A stretch of 64,000 bases of DNA, from assembly GCA_022448365.1 (NCBI GenBank), contig JAKVCS010000005.1, positions 248,001 through 312,000 of the forward strand. Reading direction: 5' to 3'. This stretch comes from Saccharospirillaceae bacterium. GTDB lineage: Bacteria > Pseudomonadota > Gammaproteobacteria > Pseudomonadales > Oceanobacteraceae. The translations under genes and the position numbers were made by a program. The notes under the pieces are model-generated. The model saw only the letters and a list, made by a program, of their open reading frames with translations. It did not search any database and was not told the origin of the DNA. Shown here piece after piece: positions 1-8,687 of this stretch. Each line of letters starts with the position of its first letter. Position 1 is the stretch's first letter.

Positions 1-1040
1 GGTGTAGTTACGGCGCCATCAAAATCCGAACCCAGAGCAATATGTTCCACGCCTAGTAAATCAATGCCATAACTGATGGCTTTGACGATATTTTTGGGAT
101 TGGCTGTGCACACTGCAGCATCCCAATAACCGATACCAATAATGCCGCCGCCCTCTGCGATTTGGGTCATGAGCTGATCGCTGATATTTCGATGAGTCGG
201 ACAATGGCCATGCAGACCGGTATGGCTGACAATTAATGGTGAATCGGTCAAAGTCAGAACATCTTCGACTACCTGGGGGGAGGAGTGGGAAACATCGATC
301 ATAATACCGAGAAGATCCATTTCCCTGACGGCTTGTTTGCCAAATGTGGTCAGACCTTCGTTCGAATGACCGTGCAGAGAGCCGCCCAGTTTATTATCGA
401 AAAAGTGTTGCAGACTCATCATTCGGAAGCCGGCATCGTAGAGTTTCTGAATATTATCCAGGTCACCTTCAAGCGCGTGCGAGCCTTCGCTGCCGATTAA
501 ACCACCGAGAATCTTTGTGCCATTTTCTTTCTTCTGTAGCAGGGCGTTCAGCTCTCGCTGATTACGCACCAGCATAAATTGCTCAGGATTGTCTTCTGCC
601 AATTGCTGCAACCGCGAAGCCTGATATAAAGCGCGCTCGGTAAGATTCTGCCAGGTATTAACAGGCCACCCCTGGGCGATCGCGAGTGCGGTGATGTTAT
701 CGAAAGCGTCTTCGCTGTTGCTTTGGTAATTCTGTCCAGCTGGTGATTTAGTCACCGTGGTAAACATCTGTAGAGCAACATTACCCTCCAGGTAGCGGGG
801 TAAATCGCCATGGCCACGATTGTGTCGGTCGTTTAAATCGCGCTGCCACAGCGTGGTGTCGGCATGCCAATCGCCAATGATTAAATGTGAATGCAGTTTC
901 TTTGCTTCGGCAGAAATGGTGTAGGGTGCGTGGGCAGTTACGCCGTTTTGTTTTTGTTCTATCTGAGAACTGATAAATTCGCAGCCGCTTAACAGCCAAC
1001 TGGTGGATAGCAATAACAGTGGTTTAATCAGTGTGTGCAT
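1..1040 (-). CDS. Membrane dipeptidase (peptidase family M19) lipoprotein, 3' end cut by window edge
   Basis: I read this frame by hand from the ATG at 1038-1040; it stays open to base 1, so the C-terminus lies outside the window. The N-terminus is a lipoprotein signal with lipobox LSGC. Next comes the metal-binding start GDWHADTTLW, the M19 counterpart of the usual DGHND motif. Further motifs are GLIGSEGSHAL, IDVSHSS and, near the edge, GSDFDGAVT, all typical of zinc-dependent renal-dipeptidase-like enzymes that cleave dipeptides, here probably tethered in the periplasm. It is separated from yceI upstream by a terminator hairpin, so it is probably its own unit. Confidence 0.9.
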   Translation of the reverse strand, partial: MHTLIKPLLLLSTSWLLSGCEFISSQIEQKQNGVTAHAPYTISAEAKKLHSHLIIGDWHADTTLWQRDLNDRHNRGHGDLPRYLEGNVALQMFTTVTKSPAGQNYQSNSEDAFDNITALAIAQGWPVNTWQNLTERALYQASRLQQLAEDNPEQFMLVRNQRELNALLQKKENGTKILGGLIGSEGSHALEGDLDNIQKLYDAGFRMMSLQHFFDNKLGGSLHGHSNEGLTTFGKQAVREMDLLGIMIDVSHSSPQVVEDVLTLTDSPLIVSHTGLHGHCPTHRNISDQLMTQIAEGGGIIGIGYWDAAVCTANPKNIVKAISYGIDLLGVEHIALGSDFDGAVTT

Positions 1041-1091
1041 AACTCAGACTCATTCAGGCTTGGTCTGAGATTAATAAAGTTATCGGCAAAG

Positions 1092-1126
1092 AAAAAGCCC
1101 GCAGTGGTTAAGCCGCGGGCTTTTTT
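1092..1126. terminator. Bidirectional rho-independent terminator
   Basis: An AGCCCGC / GCGGGCT stem is flanked by A5 on the left and T7 on the right, so it has a U-tract in either direction. It ends the leftward cytochrome b561-yceI unit before the dipeptidase gene. Confidence 0.8.
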
Positions 1127-1162
1127 TGTGAAGCTTTTGTTCAGTGATTGGTACAACAGACC

Positions 1163-1738
1163 TTACTGACGGATACCTTCGATAAACAGACCAATTTCTA
1201 CGTGAGTAGATGCCGGACCTAAATTGTAAGTGATGCCGTAGTCAGACAGCTTCAGTGTGGTTTTACCTTCGAAACCAACACGGTAGCCACCCCATGGGTC
1301 TTTACCTTCACCAATTTTCGTTACCGGGAAAGTGATCGATTTGGTTACACCGTGCAGAGTGAAATCACCGGTGACTTCCGCTTCGGTATCGCTGATAGCT
1401 TTGAAACTGGTGCTCTGGAACGTGGATTTAGGGTATTTGGAAACATCCAGAAAATCAGAGTTTTTCAGATGCTTATCACGTTCCGCGTGGTTGGAATCGA
1501 TGCTGGCGGTATCAATCTCAACCAGAATTGAGGATTTCTCCGGAGCGCCTGCGTCGTACTCAAACTGTCCTTCAAAAGTGTTGAATCGGCCCAGTAACCA
1601 GCTGTATCCCAGGTGTTGAATTTTAAATTGGATAAACGCGTGCGCACCTTTGGTGTCGATGTCATAAGTGGCTGCCTGAGTCAGCGGAGCCAGAGTTGCC
1701 GCGGCGGTCACGCCCAGAGCCAATAGTAGTTTTTTCAT
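1163..1738 (-). CDS. YceI family periplasmic lipocalin-like protein
   Basis: 191 residues, the usual YceI length. A Sec signal peptide (MKKLLLALG... ending about LTQA) is followed by the family pattern: YDIDTKGAHAFIQFKIQHLGY, a GRF-F-G-F segment, a DTASIDSNHAERDKHLK stretch and GVTKSITFPV. YceI proteins form a beta-barrel that binds isoprenoid-like lipids in the periplasm; the physiological ligand is usually unknown. It lies 23 bp downstream of a cytochrome b561 gene on the same strand. That pairing is common (yceJ-yceI) and suggests a shared quinone or redox-linked role. Confidence 0.92.
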   Translation of the reverse strand: MKKLLLALGVTAAATLAPLTQAATYDIDTKGAHAFIQFKIQHLGYSWLLGRFNTFEGQFEYDAGAPEKSSILVEIDTASIDSNHAERDKHLKNSDFLDVSKYPKSTFQSTSFKAISDTEAEVTGDFTLHGVTKSITFPVTKIGEGKDPWGGYRVGFEGKTTLKLSDYGITYNLGPASTHVEIGLFIEGIRQ

Positions 1739-1761
1739 GTGTGCTTCCTTTGTTAGTGAAT

Positions 1762-2307
1762 TCAGTTCGCTTTTAACATACGCACCAGGGTGCGATCTTT
1801 ATCAATCACATGGTGTTTCACTGCTGCAGCTGCATGCAATGCCACCAAACCCATCAGGCTCCAGGCCAGACCCCAATGAATAACGCCCGCGACGTCTTCC
1901 TGATTATCCATCATTAAGCTCGCTGGAACTTCGAACCAGCCAAAAACCTCAATCGCGCGGCCATCGGCGGTGGAAATTAAATAACCGCTGACAAAAAGCG
2001 CCAGCATTAACAAATACAGCAAAATGTGGGCTAAGTGAGCAACCTTATGTTCCCAGACTTTATTTCCCAACTCTTCTGGTCGGGTATTCAGTATGCGCCA
2101 CGCCAGACGTCCACCCCAGGCTAACGCCAGCAAAATACCGGCACCCTTGTGTAAATCAAGAGAATCGCGGTACCACGTATCGTAGTAGGTAAGCTCGACC
2201 ATATACAGCCCTAAGCCAAACAGGCCAAAAATTGCCAGAGCCATCAACCAGTGGAGAGCAATACTGATCCAGCCATAGCCTTCTGCACTGTTTTTGAATT
2301 GCGCCAT
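1762..2307 (-). CDS. Cytochrome b561 family membrane protein (YceJ-like)
   Basis: 181 residues with four hydrophobic helices. Conserved histidines lie in ISIALHWLMAL, DLHKGAGILL, HKVAHLAHILLYLLML and the last helix (LHAAAAVKHH), the set used to ligate two b hemes in the inner membrane. The family passes electrons between quinol and periplasmic acceptors, in some cases superoxide. It is the first gene of a two-gene unit with yceI. The promoter region is shared with the divergent LysR gene, which makes that regulator a candidate controller. Confidence 0.9.
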   Translation of the reverse strand: MAQFKNSAEGYGWISIALHWLMALAIFGLFGLGLYMVELTYYDTWYRDSLDLHKGAGILLALAWGGRLAWRILNTRPEELGNKVWEHKVAHLAHILLYLLMLALFVSGYLISTADGRAIEVFGWFEVPASLMMDNQEDVAGVIHWGLAWSLMGLVALHAAAAVKHHVIDKDRTLVRMLKAN

Positions 2308-2424
2308 CGCTTCTACCTGAGATTCATACTGAACGAGATGGCCTTACCTTAACGCCAACCGATTGTTTAAAAAATAGCTTTATATTGACAACTATTGTGC
2401 GAATATGAACAAGTAAAGTTCTGT

Positions 2425-3330
2425 ATGGAATCATCAGTGAGCAGTCTTAACTGGGACGACATCCGCGTCGCCTATACCGTGGCCGAAAGTGGCAGCCTCA
2501 GTGCCGCTGGCCAGTTGTTGGGTATGACCCATTCAACCGTTTTGCGCCGGGTCAATCAGCTGGAACAGCAGTTGGGTCAGCGTCTTTTTATTCGGCATCA
2601 GCGAGGTTACCGCCTTACCGAGGCAGGCCATTTGTTGCTGGATAAAGGAAAGCCCGTCGCAGCAGATATTCAGATGTTGCAGAACAGCCTGATGATGCTT
2701 GGCAGTTCACCGTCCGGTACGATTCGTATCTCAACGGTATCTGATTTTTCACAGTTTCTGGCACCGTTGATTGCCGGCTTTCGTCAGCAATATCCGCAAA
2801 TCCGGGTAGAAACGATGGCAACGGATGAAATTCTGTCGCTCAGCCGTGGTGATATTCATGCCGCATTGCGGATTGGTTCCCAGCCAGCGGAGCCTGATCT
2901 GATCGCCAAGCCACTGATAAAAATTGGCCTGAATTATTTTGCGTCGGAAGGTTACATAGAGCGTTTCGGGTTACCTCAGAGTACCGCGGATGTTGGTCGC
3001 CATTTATGGATTCTGCCTACGGGTGACAAGCATCAGATTCCGGCGATTAACGACTTGTATGAAAAGCTGGATGCCGAACAAATCGTGTTTCAGAGCAACA
3101 GTTTTAACGATATTTATTACGCCGTGTTGCAGGGCATGGGGATCGGTCCGTTTGAATCATTACACCGCCCGAATCTGCTGAGTGAAGGTTTACGCCGGGT
3201 GGATTTCGGCCTCAACTTCGAAGCCGAGCCGCTGTGGTTGGTGTACCACAAAGATATGAAAGACAGCGTTAGAATTCGGGCGTTGCAGGAGTATTTAGTA
3301 AGGGCGTTGCCAGAGTTGGCGGGGCAGTAG
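2425..3330 (+). CDS. LysR family transcriptional regulator
   Basis: An N-terminal winged HTH (WDDIRVAYTVAESGSLSAAGQLLGM... VLRRVNQLEQQLG) is followed by an effector domain with the LysR-substrate pattern (GTIRISTVSDFSQFLAPLIAGF). I chose the ATG at 2425 because the longer frame begins with TTG inside the promoter area; this gives about 301 residues, normal for the family. It is divergent from the cytochrome b561-yceI unit, with 117 bp between the starts, an arrangement in which LysR proteins commonly regulate the neighbour. The ligand is unknown. Confidence 0.9.
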   Translation: MESSVSSLNWDDIRVAYTVAESGSLSAAGQLLGMTHSTVLRRVNQLEQQLGQRLFIRHQRGYRLTEAGHLLLDKGKPVAADIQMLQNSLMMLGSSPSGTIRISTVSDFSQFLAPLIAGFRQQYPQIRVETMATDEILSLSRGDIHAALRIGSQPAEPDLIAKPLIKIGLNYFASEGYIERFGLPQSTADVGRHLWILPTGDKHQIPAINDLYEKLDAEQIVFQSNSFNDIYYAVLQGMGIGPFESLHRPNLLSEGLRRVDFGLNFEAEPLWLVYHKDMKDSVRIRALQEYLVRALPELAGQ

Positions 3331-3468
3331 TTCAAGCTATCTGTATTGCTGTAACAGCGTTAAAAATATCCTCAAAATGCTCATTTATAACTATAAACTC
3401 CGCTTTTTCAGATATTTTTGCCTTGTTTCAGCTGCTTCGATGACACTTGCACTGAATTAGCAAAGATA

Positions 3469-3568
3469 GTGAGTAGGATGGATATTTTTTCAAAGCAGCA
3501 ACAGGATGTTGCGCTGGCCCGGCAGGATTAGGGATGGCCCTTCGGGGCGGCGGCTGAAAAGATATCCG
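3469..3568 (+). repeat. Structured dispersed repeat, copy 1
   Basis: About 100 bp, bounded by inverted ends (GGATATTTTTTCA and TGAAAAGATATCC). Inside are the small hairpin GCAACAGGATGTTGC and a second arm around AGGGATGGCC. It is homologous to 36081-36178 on the opposite strand: GTGAG-AGG, TTTTTCAA-GCAGC-ACAGGATGT-GC, AGGGATG-CC and CGGCGGCTGAAAA are shared. It sits between convergent genes and has no coding signal; the 60-codon frame across it is a by-product. Confidence 0.8.
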
Positions 3569-3602
3569 TTGTATGAACGGACATCTTTCCGGTTTCATTA
3601 AA

Positions 3603-4232
3603 TCACGCAAACTGACTGGCCAGGCCCATCTCAGAAGACATGCACGGCACCTGACGGCAGATATGCACCAGGTTGTCGGCTTCTTTACGGCTCATAAAGG
3701 CTTTGAAGTCTTCGCTCTGGTAAGCCGGAGTAAACAGGTGCTCAACCGCCTGTTCTACTAATTCATCCAGATCATTCGCAAACGGCTCGCCGATCAAGGT
3801 ATGGATAATGATGTTCGACATGGTCATATCCATTGGGATCAGCGGCTGACCTACTTTAAAGATGTAGGTCTCATTCACCTCTTCAAACAGACGCATTGCC
3901 AGATAGGCTTCGCCCATGATGGCGGCAAGACCGCCCTCTTTATTCATTTCCTGCGGTGGTGTTGTAAAGAACTCGCTGGCTACGCGAATCACCGGTTGAA
4001 CATAATCTATCAGGCCCACTTCCAGGGCGGCAGACTGCAGTGCATCAAGCATGGTTGGTACGTCTTCAATGTAACGCACAACAAAATCGTAGAGTTTTTC
4101 TAATGGCTGGTCTTCCGATACCTGAACCACACGAGCGACCTGTTCAAGGCGGCTGTTCAATGCCTGATGTAACTGTTGGCTATTGGCTTCCTCTGCAATT
4201 GCGGAGTTAATAAGGTTTTGAATTGCTTCCAT
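3603..4232 (-). CDS. Conserved-looking protein of unknown function
   Basis: About 209 residues, soluble, acidic and helix-rich, with no signal peptide, membrane segment or motif I recognise. Features seen: an N-terminal helical stretch rich in Q and E, a central GGLAAIMGEAYLAMRLFEEV segment, and a C-terminal part with two cysteines (HICRQVPCMSSEMG). I took the inner ATG at 4232 because AAGGCAGGAAC lies just upstream as a ribosome binding site; the longer frame from 4265 lacks one. It stands alone, convergent with the LysR gene. I cannot assign a function. Confidence 0.65.
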   Translation of the reverse strand: MEAIQNLINSAIAEEANSQQLHQALNSRLEQVARVVQVSEDQPLEKLYDFVVRYIEDVPTMLDALQSAALEVGLIDYVQPVIRVASEFFTTPPQEMNKEGGLAAIMGEAYLAMRLFEEVNETYIFKVGQPLIPMDMTMSNIIIHTLIGEPFANDLDELVEQAVEHLFTPAYQSEDFKAFMSRKEADNLVHICRQVPCMSSEMGLASQFA

Positions 4233-4510
4233 GTTCCTGCCTTCTTTTGTCCGTTGCTGAGTCAAAGGTCTGGCGAATTTTTCAGTAAAAATTCTGACCT
4301 GTTTTGTCCTGAGTTGTCACATGCGGAATAGCTTACAAGCTTTGTTTTAATCCGCAATGGATAAAACCGACATCAATCAGACGGATTTGATCTAAAAAAC
4401 TGATTTTTAAAAAATATAATAAAATCAGTAAGTTAAGGCGTCATTTAGTGCTGACGAAAGAAAGTATAGTAAACATTGACGCTCTCGCTAGGAAAAGCGG
4501 GTGACTTTCT
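4233..4510. other. AT-rich intergenic region with a hairpin
   Basis: No gene seen. The region holds an AT-rich stem-loop at 4400-4428 (CTGATTTT / AAAATCAG, 13-base loop) and probably the promoter of the unknown protein at 3603-4232. Nothing else is recognisable. Confidence 0.5.
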
Positions 4511-5875
4511 TCACATTTTTATAAAAAGTTCAGGTTTTTTATAAAGCGTCAAAAATTCGTTGCCCATAAAGGCAGCTCGAGCCAGCGTGAACGCGTAGAA
4601 GGCCCACCACAAGCCGAAGTTGGTATCGGTTTGCGTCAAGGTTTCGCTAAACAGCCACCAAAGCGGGTAAAACACCAGTAATACGGCCGCAATCATGGCA
4701 TTTCTCATGATTTCACTCTGACCTGATCCGACCATGACACCGTCCAGCCAATAACTCGGCATACCCACCAGCGGCAGTAGAAACAAGAACCAGCGGTATT
4801 GATCAAGCACCGGCAATAACTGCGGATTATCGGTTAATAAATGGAACAACTGTTGACCAAAAAGCCAGAACAGCAAACATAAAGTCAGTGCCGTTAAGAA
4901 AGAGTTAAGGCCTGTTAAACGAATTGCCTGCCTCACTGGCTGTGTTTGTTTTGCTCCCAATGACTGCCCTACCAGAACTTCCGCTGCATGGGCAAAGCCA
5001 TCCAGCGCGTTGGCGATGAGCAACAGCAGACTGATCAGTACTGCGTTAGCTGCCAGAATCAGTTCGCCCTGTTGTGCACCTTGTGCGGTGAAAAAAGCGA
5101 ACGTTGATAACAGCATCAGAGTGCGAACAAACAGATGTTGGTTAATGCTCAGCATTGGCTTCAGCTGCAACCAATCGGGGCGTTTACCCAGCCCGGCAAA
5201 GCCTTGCTGGATGGCAAACACCAGGCCTAATATCAGCGCACTGTATTCCGCGACGACGGTCCCGAGTGCCACGCCGTCGGCCGTCATATCCAGCTGGAAA
5301 ACGAACAGATAATTCAACGCTGCATTGATGATGTTGCTGACGGTAAGCAGTATCAGTGGGATTCGGGTTTTGCCTAAACCAATAAACCAGCCGAGTAACA
5401 CGTATTGACCCAGCACCGCCGGCGTTGCCCATACACGGATCATTAAATAGTCGAGTGCGCCTTGCTGAATAACCGGATTGTCTGCCATCAGTGGTAAAGC
5501 CAATGGCCACAACATAAAGCCAAGTAACATGACTGCCGGAATCAGCGGCAATAACATCCATAAACCCAGCTGTAACTGGCGTAGCCGCTGGTCATTGTCG
5601 GCGTTTACTTGTCTGGCGCCGCTGGCGCGTGCGGTGAGCGCGGTTGTGCCCATACGCAAGAAGCTGAAGCTCCAGAACAACAGGATAAACAGCTGGCTGC
5701 CCACCGCTACCGCACCCAGGTGTACCGCATCATCCAGGTGACCGAGAATGGCAGTATCGACCAGACCCAGCAGTGGCACCGTGATATTACTGAGCATAAT
5801 GGGCCAGGCCAGAGACCAGATGCGACCTTGTGTCGCAGCAACAGATGTTTGATTAGCCGGTGCGGCAGATGCCAT
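4511..5875 (-). CDS. MATE family efflux transporter, DinF-like
   Basis: About 454 residues with some twelve hydrophobic segments. The N-terminal pattern LAWPIMLSNITVPLLGLVDTAILGHL and the FSFLRMGTTALTARASGA segment are those of the DinF branch of MATE exporters, which use Na+ or H+ gradients to expel cationic drugs or oxidised metabolites. I preferred the ATG at 5875: the longer frame begins with TTG at 5893, and GGAG precedes the ATG by ten bases. It is divergent from the SCO gene. Confidence 0.9.
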   Translation of the reverse strand: MASAAPANQTSVAATQGRIWSLAWPIMLSNITVPLLGLVDTAILGHLDDAVHLGAVAVGSQLFILLFWSFSFLRMGTTALTARASGARQVNADNDQRLRQLQLGLWMLLPLIPAVMLLGFMLWPLALPLMADNPVIQQGALDYLMIRVWATPAVLGQYVLLGWFIGLGKTRIPLILLTVSNIINAALNYLFVFQLDMTADGVALGTVVAEYSALILGLVFAIQQGFAGLGKRPDWLQLKPMLSINQHLFVRTLMLLSTFAFFTAQGAQQGELILAANAVLISLLLLIANALDGFAHAAEVLVGQSLGAKQTQPVRQAIRLTGLNSFLTALTLCLLFWLFGQQLFHLLTDNPQLLPVLDQYRWFLFLLPLVGMPSYWLDGVMVGSGQSEIMRNAMIAAVLLVFYPLWWLFSETLTQTDTNFGLWWAFYAFTLARAAFMGNEFLTLYKKPELFIKM

Positions 5876-5930
5876 CGCTGTTATACTCCGCAACCATGAT
5901 TAACAGGGTTTTGATTGTTGGGATGATGTT

Positions 5931-6548
5931 ATGAAAGGCGTGATTTTACTGTTCCTGGTTTCCCTTGCAGCTTTTTTTGGCGGCGTTGGCACTTCAGTGC
6001 AACAGCAGCGCGCGGCGGATGCTATCTGGCAACAGGAAGGTGTGATGTTATTTCCCAAATCCTTGCCTATCAGTCAGTTTGAATTTATTACTCAGAATGG
6101 CGACAGCATTACTAACCAGGATCTGACCGATCGTTGGAAACTGATCTTTTTTGGTTACACCTTTTGCCCGGATATCTGCCCAACCACACTGGCAGATCTG
6201 AGTCGTAGCTGGAAAAAACTGGCGCCGGAGGTGCAGGACAAGCTGCAGGTGATTCTGGTCTCGGTCGATCCGGCGCGGGATACAGTTGAGTCGATGAAGC
6301 CTTATATGGACTATTTTAATCCGGCGTTCCTGGCGTTCACTGGTAATGAAGACTCACTAAAAACCATTACGCCAGAACTGCACGCGTTTTACGCCAAAGT
6401 AGAGCGGGAAGAGGGCATGGCCTATCTGATGGATCACACCGCCAATATCGCTCTGGTCAGCCCGGACTGGAGATATCAGGGCTACATCGCTCCGCCACAT
6501 TGGCCGAAACGTATGAAGCCGCTTCTCGAGCACCTGGTTAAGCGATAG
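5931..6548 (+). CDS. SCO1/SenC family copper-binding thioredoxin-fold protein
   Basis: 205 residues: an N-terminal membrane anchor (residues 4-22) and a periplasmic thioredoxin-like domain. The copper ligands are visible as C79 and C83 in the CPDIC motif and H169 in MDHTAN. SCO proteins deliver copper to the CuA site of cytochrome c oxidase or act as periplasmic thiol reductants. No oxidase gene is adjacent. Its stop codon overlaps the convergent znuB 3' end by 11 bp. Confidence 0.92.
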   Translation: MKGVILLFLVSLAAFFGGVGTSVQQQRAADAIWQQEGVMLFPKSLPISQFEFITQNGDSITNQDLTDRWKLIFFGYTFCPDICPTTLADLSRSWKKLAPEVQDKLQVILVSVDPARDTVESMKPYMDYFNPAFLAFTGNEDSLKTITPELHAFYAKVEREEGMAYLMDHTANIALVSPDWRYQGYIAPPHWPKRMKPLLEHLVKR

Positions 6549-7344
6549 CCTTTTTGGGACTGATCAAGCTCAGGGTAAACAATCCCGCAGCGGCGACAAC
6601 CACGCTCGGACCCGTTGGCGTATCCCACTGAAAAGACGCCCAGATGCCGAGTAACACCGAACTGATTCCACTGGCAGCGGCGATCAACACCATTTGTTGT
6701 GGTGTACGGGCAAAACTCCGGGCAGTAGCTGCAGGCACGACTAATAGAGCGCTGACTAATAAAATACCAACAATCTTCATTGCCAGCGCGACAACCATAG
6801 CCAGCATCAGCACCAATAACAGGTTCAGTCGCTTAACTGGATAGCCATCAATTTCGGCCAGCTCGGGACTGACGGTACTGGCCAGCAAGCCTCGCCAGTT
6901 CAATGCCATTAAGCCCCCAATCACCATGACGCTGGCACTTACCCAGGCCAGGTCGGATATTTCGACGGCTAACAGATCGCCGAATAAGTAGCTCATTAAG
7001 TCAACCCGGACGCCGTCGGCCAGACTCAGGGCGACCAATCCAATCGCTAACGTACTGTGGGAAACAATACCCAATAACGTATCGGAAGAGAGGTTAGAAC
7101 GATTTTGCAGCGGCATCAGCAGCAGTGCCAGAAGCACACAGCTAAGCGCCAATGCCACCGTCAGATTGATATCGGTCAGTACGCCCAGAGTGATACCCAG
7201 TAAAGCTCCGTGGGCCAACGTGTCGCCGAAAAACGCCATTCTGCGCCAAACCACAAAGCTGCCTAACGGACCTGTGATGGTCGCCAACAAAACTCCGGTG
7301 AGCAAGGGCACGAGCCACCAAATGTCTGTGAATAGCTCATTCAT
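6538..7344 (-). CDS. znuB: Zinc ABC transporter permease ZnuB
   Basis: 268 residues with about eight membrane helices. The ABC-3 permease pattern is clear (ITGPLGSFVVWRRMAFFGD, GIVSHSTLAIGL, VGILLVSALLVVPAATAR). The ATG at 7342-7344 is preceded by AAGGAG and overlaps the znuC stop by 8 bp, so the two are translationally coupled; the longer frame to 7524 just runs back through znuC. It forms the membrane channel of the high-affinity zinc importer with ZnuC and ZnuA. Confidence 0.95.
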   Translation of the reverse strand: MNELFTDIWWLVPLLTGVLLATITGPLGSFVVWRRMAFFGDTLAHGALLGITLGVLTDINLTVALALSCVLLALLLMPLQNRSNLSSDTLLGIVSHSTLAIGLVALSLADGVRVDLMSYLFGDLLAVEISDLAWVSASVMVIGGLMALNWRGLLASTVSPELAEIDGYPVKRLNLLLVLMLAMVVALAMKIVGILLVSALLVVPAATARSFARTPQQMVLIAAASGISSVLLGIWASFQWDTPTGPSVVVAAAGLFTLSLISPKKAIA

Positions 7345-8110
7345 GACTGTGCTCCTTGCCGCTGTTGTCATGGCCGGACTGGTGTTCAACTTGGCCATCG
7401 AGGCAATGGTGATGGTCATGTTGATGCGTGTAATGTGCAATAGCCGGGCGCTGGCCAAACAGATTGATATAAGCCGGATCAACGCTGACCTGTTCGGGAT
7501 GACCGGAGCAGCAAATATGGCCATTCAGACAAATCACTTCATCGGTGGCAGCCATTACCAAGTGCAGATCATGAGACACCATCACCACGGCACAGCCCAG
7601 TTCGTCGCGCAGCTGTGGAATCAGCTTGTAGAGCTCCAGCTGGCCTTGCACATCTACTCCTTGCACCGGTTCATCCAGCACCAGTAATTGCGGTTTTCTC
7701 AACAGAGCGCGGGCAAGCAGCACCCGTTGCCATTCGCCCCCTGACAAACCGTGTACCGACAGGGCATGTAGGCCCTGAATCTTGAGTCGTTCAAGCCAGT
7801 AATTGATTTGCTGCGTATCGGCGCCAGGGGCGAGTCGCAGGAAACCGTCCACAGTTAGCGGGAGGCGCGCATCCAGGTTGAGCTTTTGCGGCATATAACC
7901 CACACGCAATTTGGGTTGGCGCACGATATCACCACGGTCTGCTTGCTCCAGACCCAGCAGCACTTTGATCAGCGTCGATTTGCCACAGCCATTGGGACCA
8001 ATGAGTGTGATGATGCGCCCCGCATCAACTTCCAGGCTGATGTTGTCGAGCACCACTTTGTGAGTGCGTTTAAGGTGCAGATGACTGGCGCGTAGCAGAG
8101 GAGTGCTCAT
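7337..8110 (-). CDS. znuC: Zinc ABC transporter ATPase ZnuC with His-rich tail
   Basis: 257 residues. Walker A is GPNGCGKST, the signature LSGGEWQRVLLARALL, Walker B LLVLDEP, and the switch histidine lies in VMVSHDLH. The C-terminus after about residue 225 is an unusually histidine-rich tail (HYTHQHDHHH... HEHSHE-like) that could bind zinc and sense or buffer it at the cytoplasmic face (inference). It lies between zur and znuB in a leftward zur-znuC-znuB operon, 11 bp after zur. Confidence 0.95.
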   Translation of the reverse strand: MSTPLLRASHLHLKRTHKVVLDNISLEVDAGRIITLIGPNGCGKSTLIKVLLGLEQADRGDIVRQPKLRVGYMPQKLNLDARLPLTVDGFLRLAPGADTQQINYWLERLKIQGLHALSVHGLSGGEWQRVLLARALLRKPQLLVLDEPVQGVDVQGQLELYKLIPQLRDELGCAVVMVSHDLHLVMAATDEVICLNGHICCSGHPEQVSVDPAYINLFGQRPAIAHYTHQHDHHHCLDGQVEHQSGHDNSGKEHSHE

Positions 8111-8121
8111 GAGGGAATCGC

Positions 8122-8628
8122 TTACTTATTGGCCTGACACCGTGGGCATAACCCCATCAATTCAGTCGTTTGTTGTTGCACCACAACCCCGAGCATTTCT
8201 TCCACCTGATTGGCAACCACCTGAATCTGATTTGCCTGCAGTTCCTGGGCTTCGCCGCATTCGTTGCAGACAAAAAAGCAACTTGGATGTTGATCACCCG
8301 GGTGGGAACAACCAACGAAAGCGTTGAGCGAATTAATACGATGTACCAGTCCCAGCTCGAGTAAAAAATCCAGCGCACGATATACCGTTGGTGGTGCGGA
8401 ATTAAATCCCTCGGCTGCCAGCGTTTCCAGCAGATCGTAGGCGCCAACGGGTTTATGACTTTGCCAGACCAACTCCAGAACCCGCTGTCGAATGGGTGTC
8501 AGGCGTGCGCCTTCGGTGGCGCAAAGATCCTGAGCCCGCTTGAGGGCACTGTCAACGCAGTCATGGTGATCATGCTGGTTGTAGACATTGGTTGGTTGCT
8601 GACTACAGGAATGGTCTTTTTGAGTCAT
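8122..8628 (-). CDS. zur: Fur family zinc uptake regulator Zur
   Basis: About 168 residues. The Fur-family winged helix (LTPIRQRVLELVWQ... GAYDLLETL... PPTVYRALDFLLELGLVHRI) is followed by a metal-binding dimerisation domain with CNECGEAQ and CPRCQ structural-zinc cysteines. The N-terminus carries extra His and Cys residues (NQHDHHDCVD). Location with znuCB and opposite znuA identifies it as Zur. I used the ATG at 8628; an ATG at 8640 is an alternative, but it abuts the proposed operator. Confidence 0.93.
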   Translation of the reverse strand: MTQKDHSCSQQPTNVYNQHDHHDCVDSALKRAQDLCATEGARLTPIRQRVLELVWQSHKPVGAYDLLETLAAEGFNSAPPTVYRALDFLLELGLVHRINSLNAFVGCSHPGDQHPSCFFVCNECGEAQELQANQIQVVANQVEEMLGVVVQQQTTELMGLCPRCQANK

Positions 8629-8644
8629 GATTCGCGGCATAATA

Positions 8645-8659
8645 GGTTATAATGTTGCA
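8645..8659. promoter_or_regulatory. Probable Zur operator between zur-znuCB and znuA
   Basis: On the minus strand, TGCAACATTATAACC matches the Zur consensus TGTTATA-N-TATAACA at 10 of 14 positions. One half-site (TATAAC) is intact and the other degenerate. A TATAAT box for znuA lies inside it at 8648-8653. A second, near-perfect site exists at 32531-32545. Confidence 0.5.
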
Positions 8660-8687
8660 ATTCTACGATACTAACCGCCCTGAACAA

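Noticed and set aside
2388-2398. ACAA-CTA-TTGT palindrome before the LysR gene
   Set aside because: It is too short and common to claim as a LysR site without comparison.
3428-3610. 60-codon minus frame between LysR and the unknown protein
   Set aside because: It crosses the structured repeat and has no ribosome binding site or family resemblance.
7344-7524. N-terminal extension of ZnuB
   Set aside because: It runs back through the znuC coding region. The inner ATG has a good ribosome binding site and gives the family's usual length.
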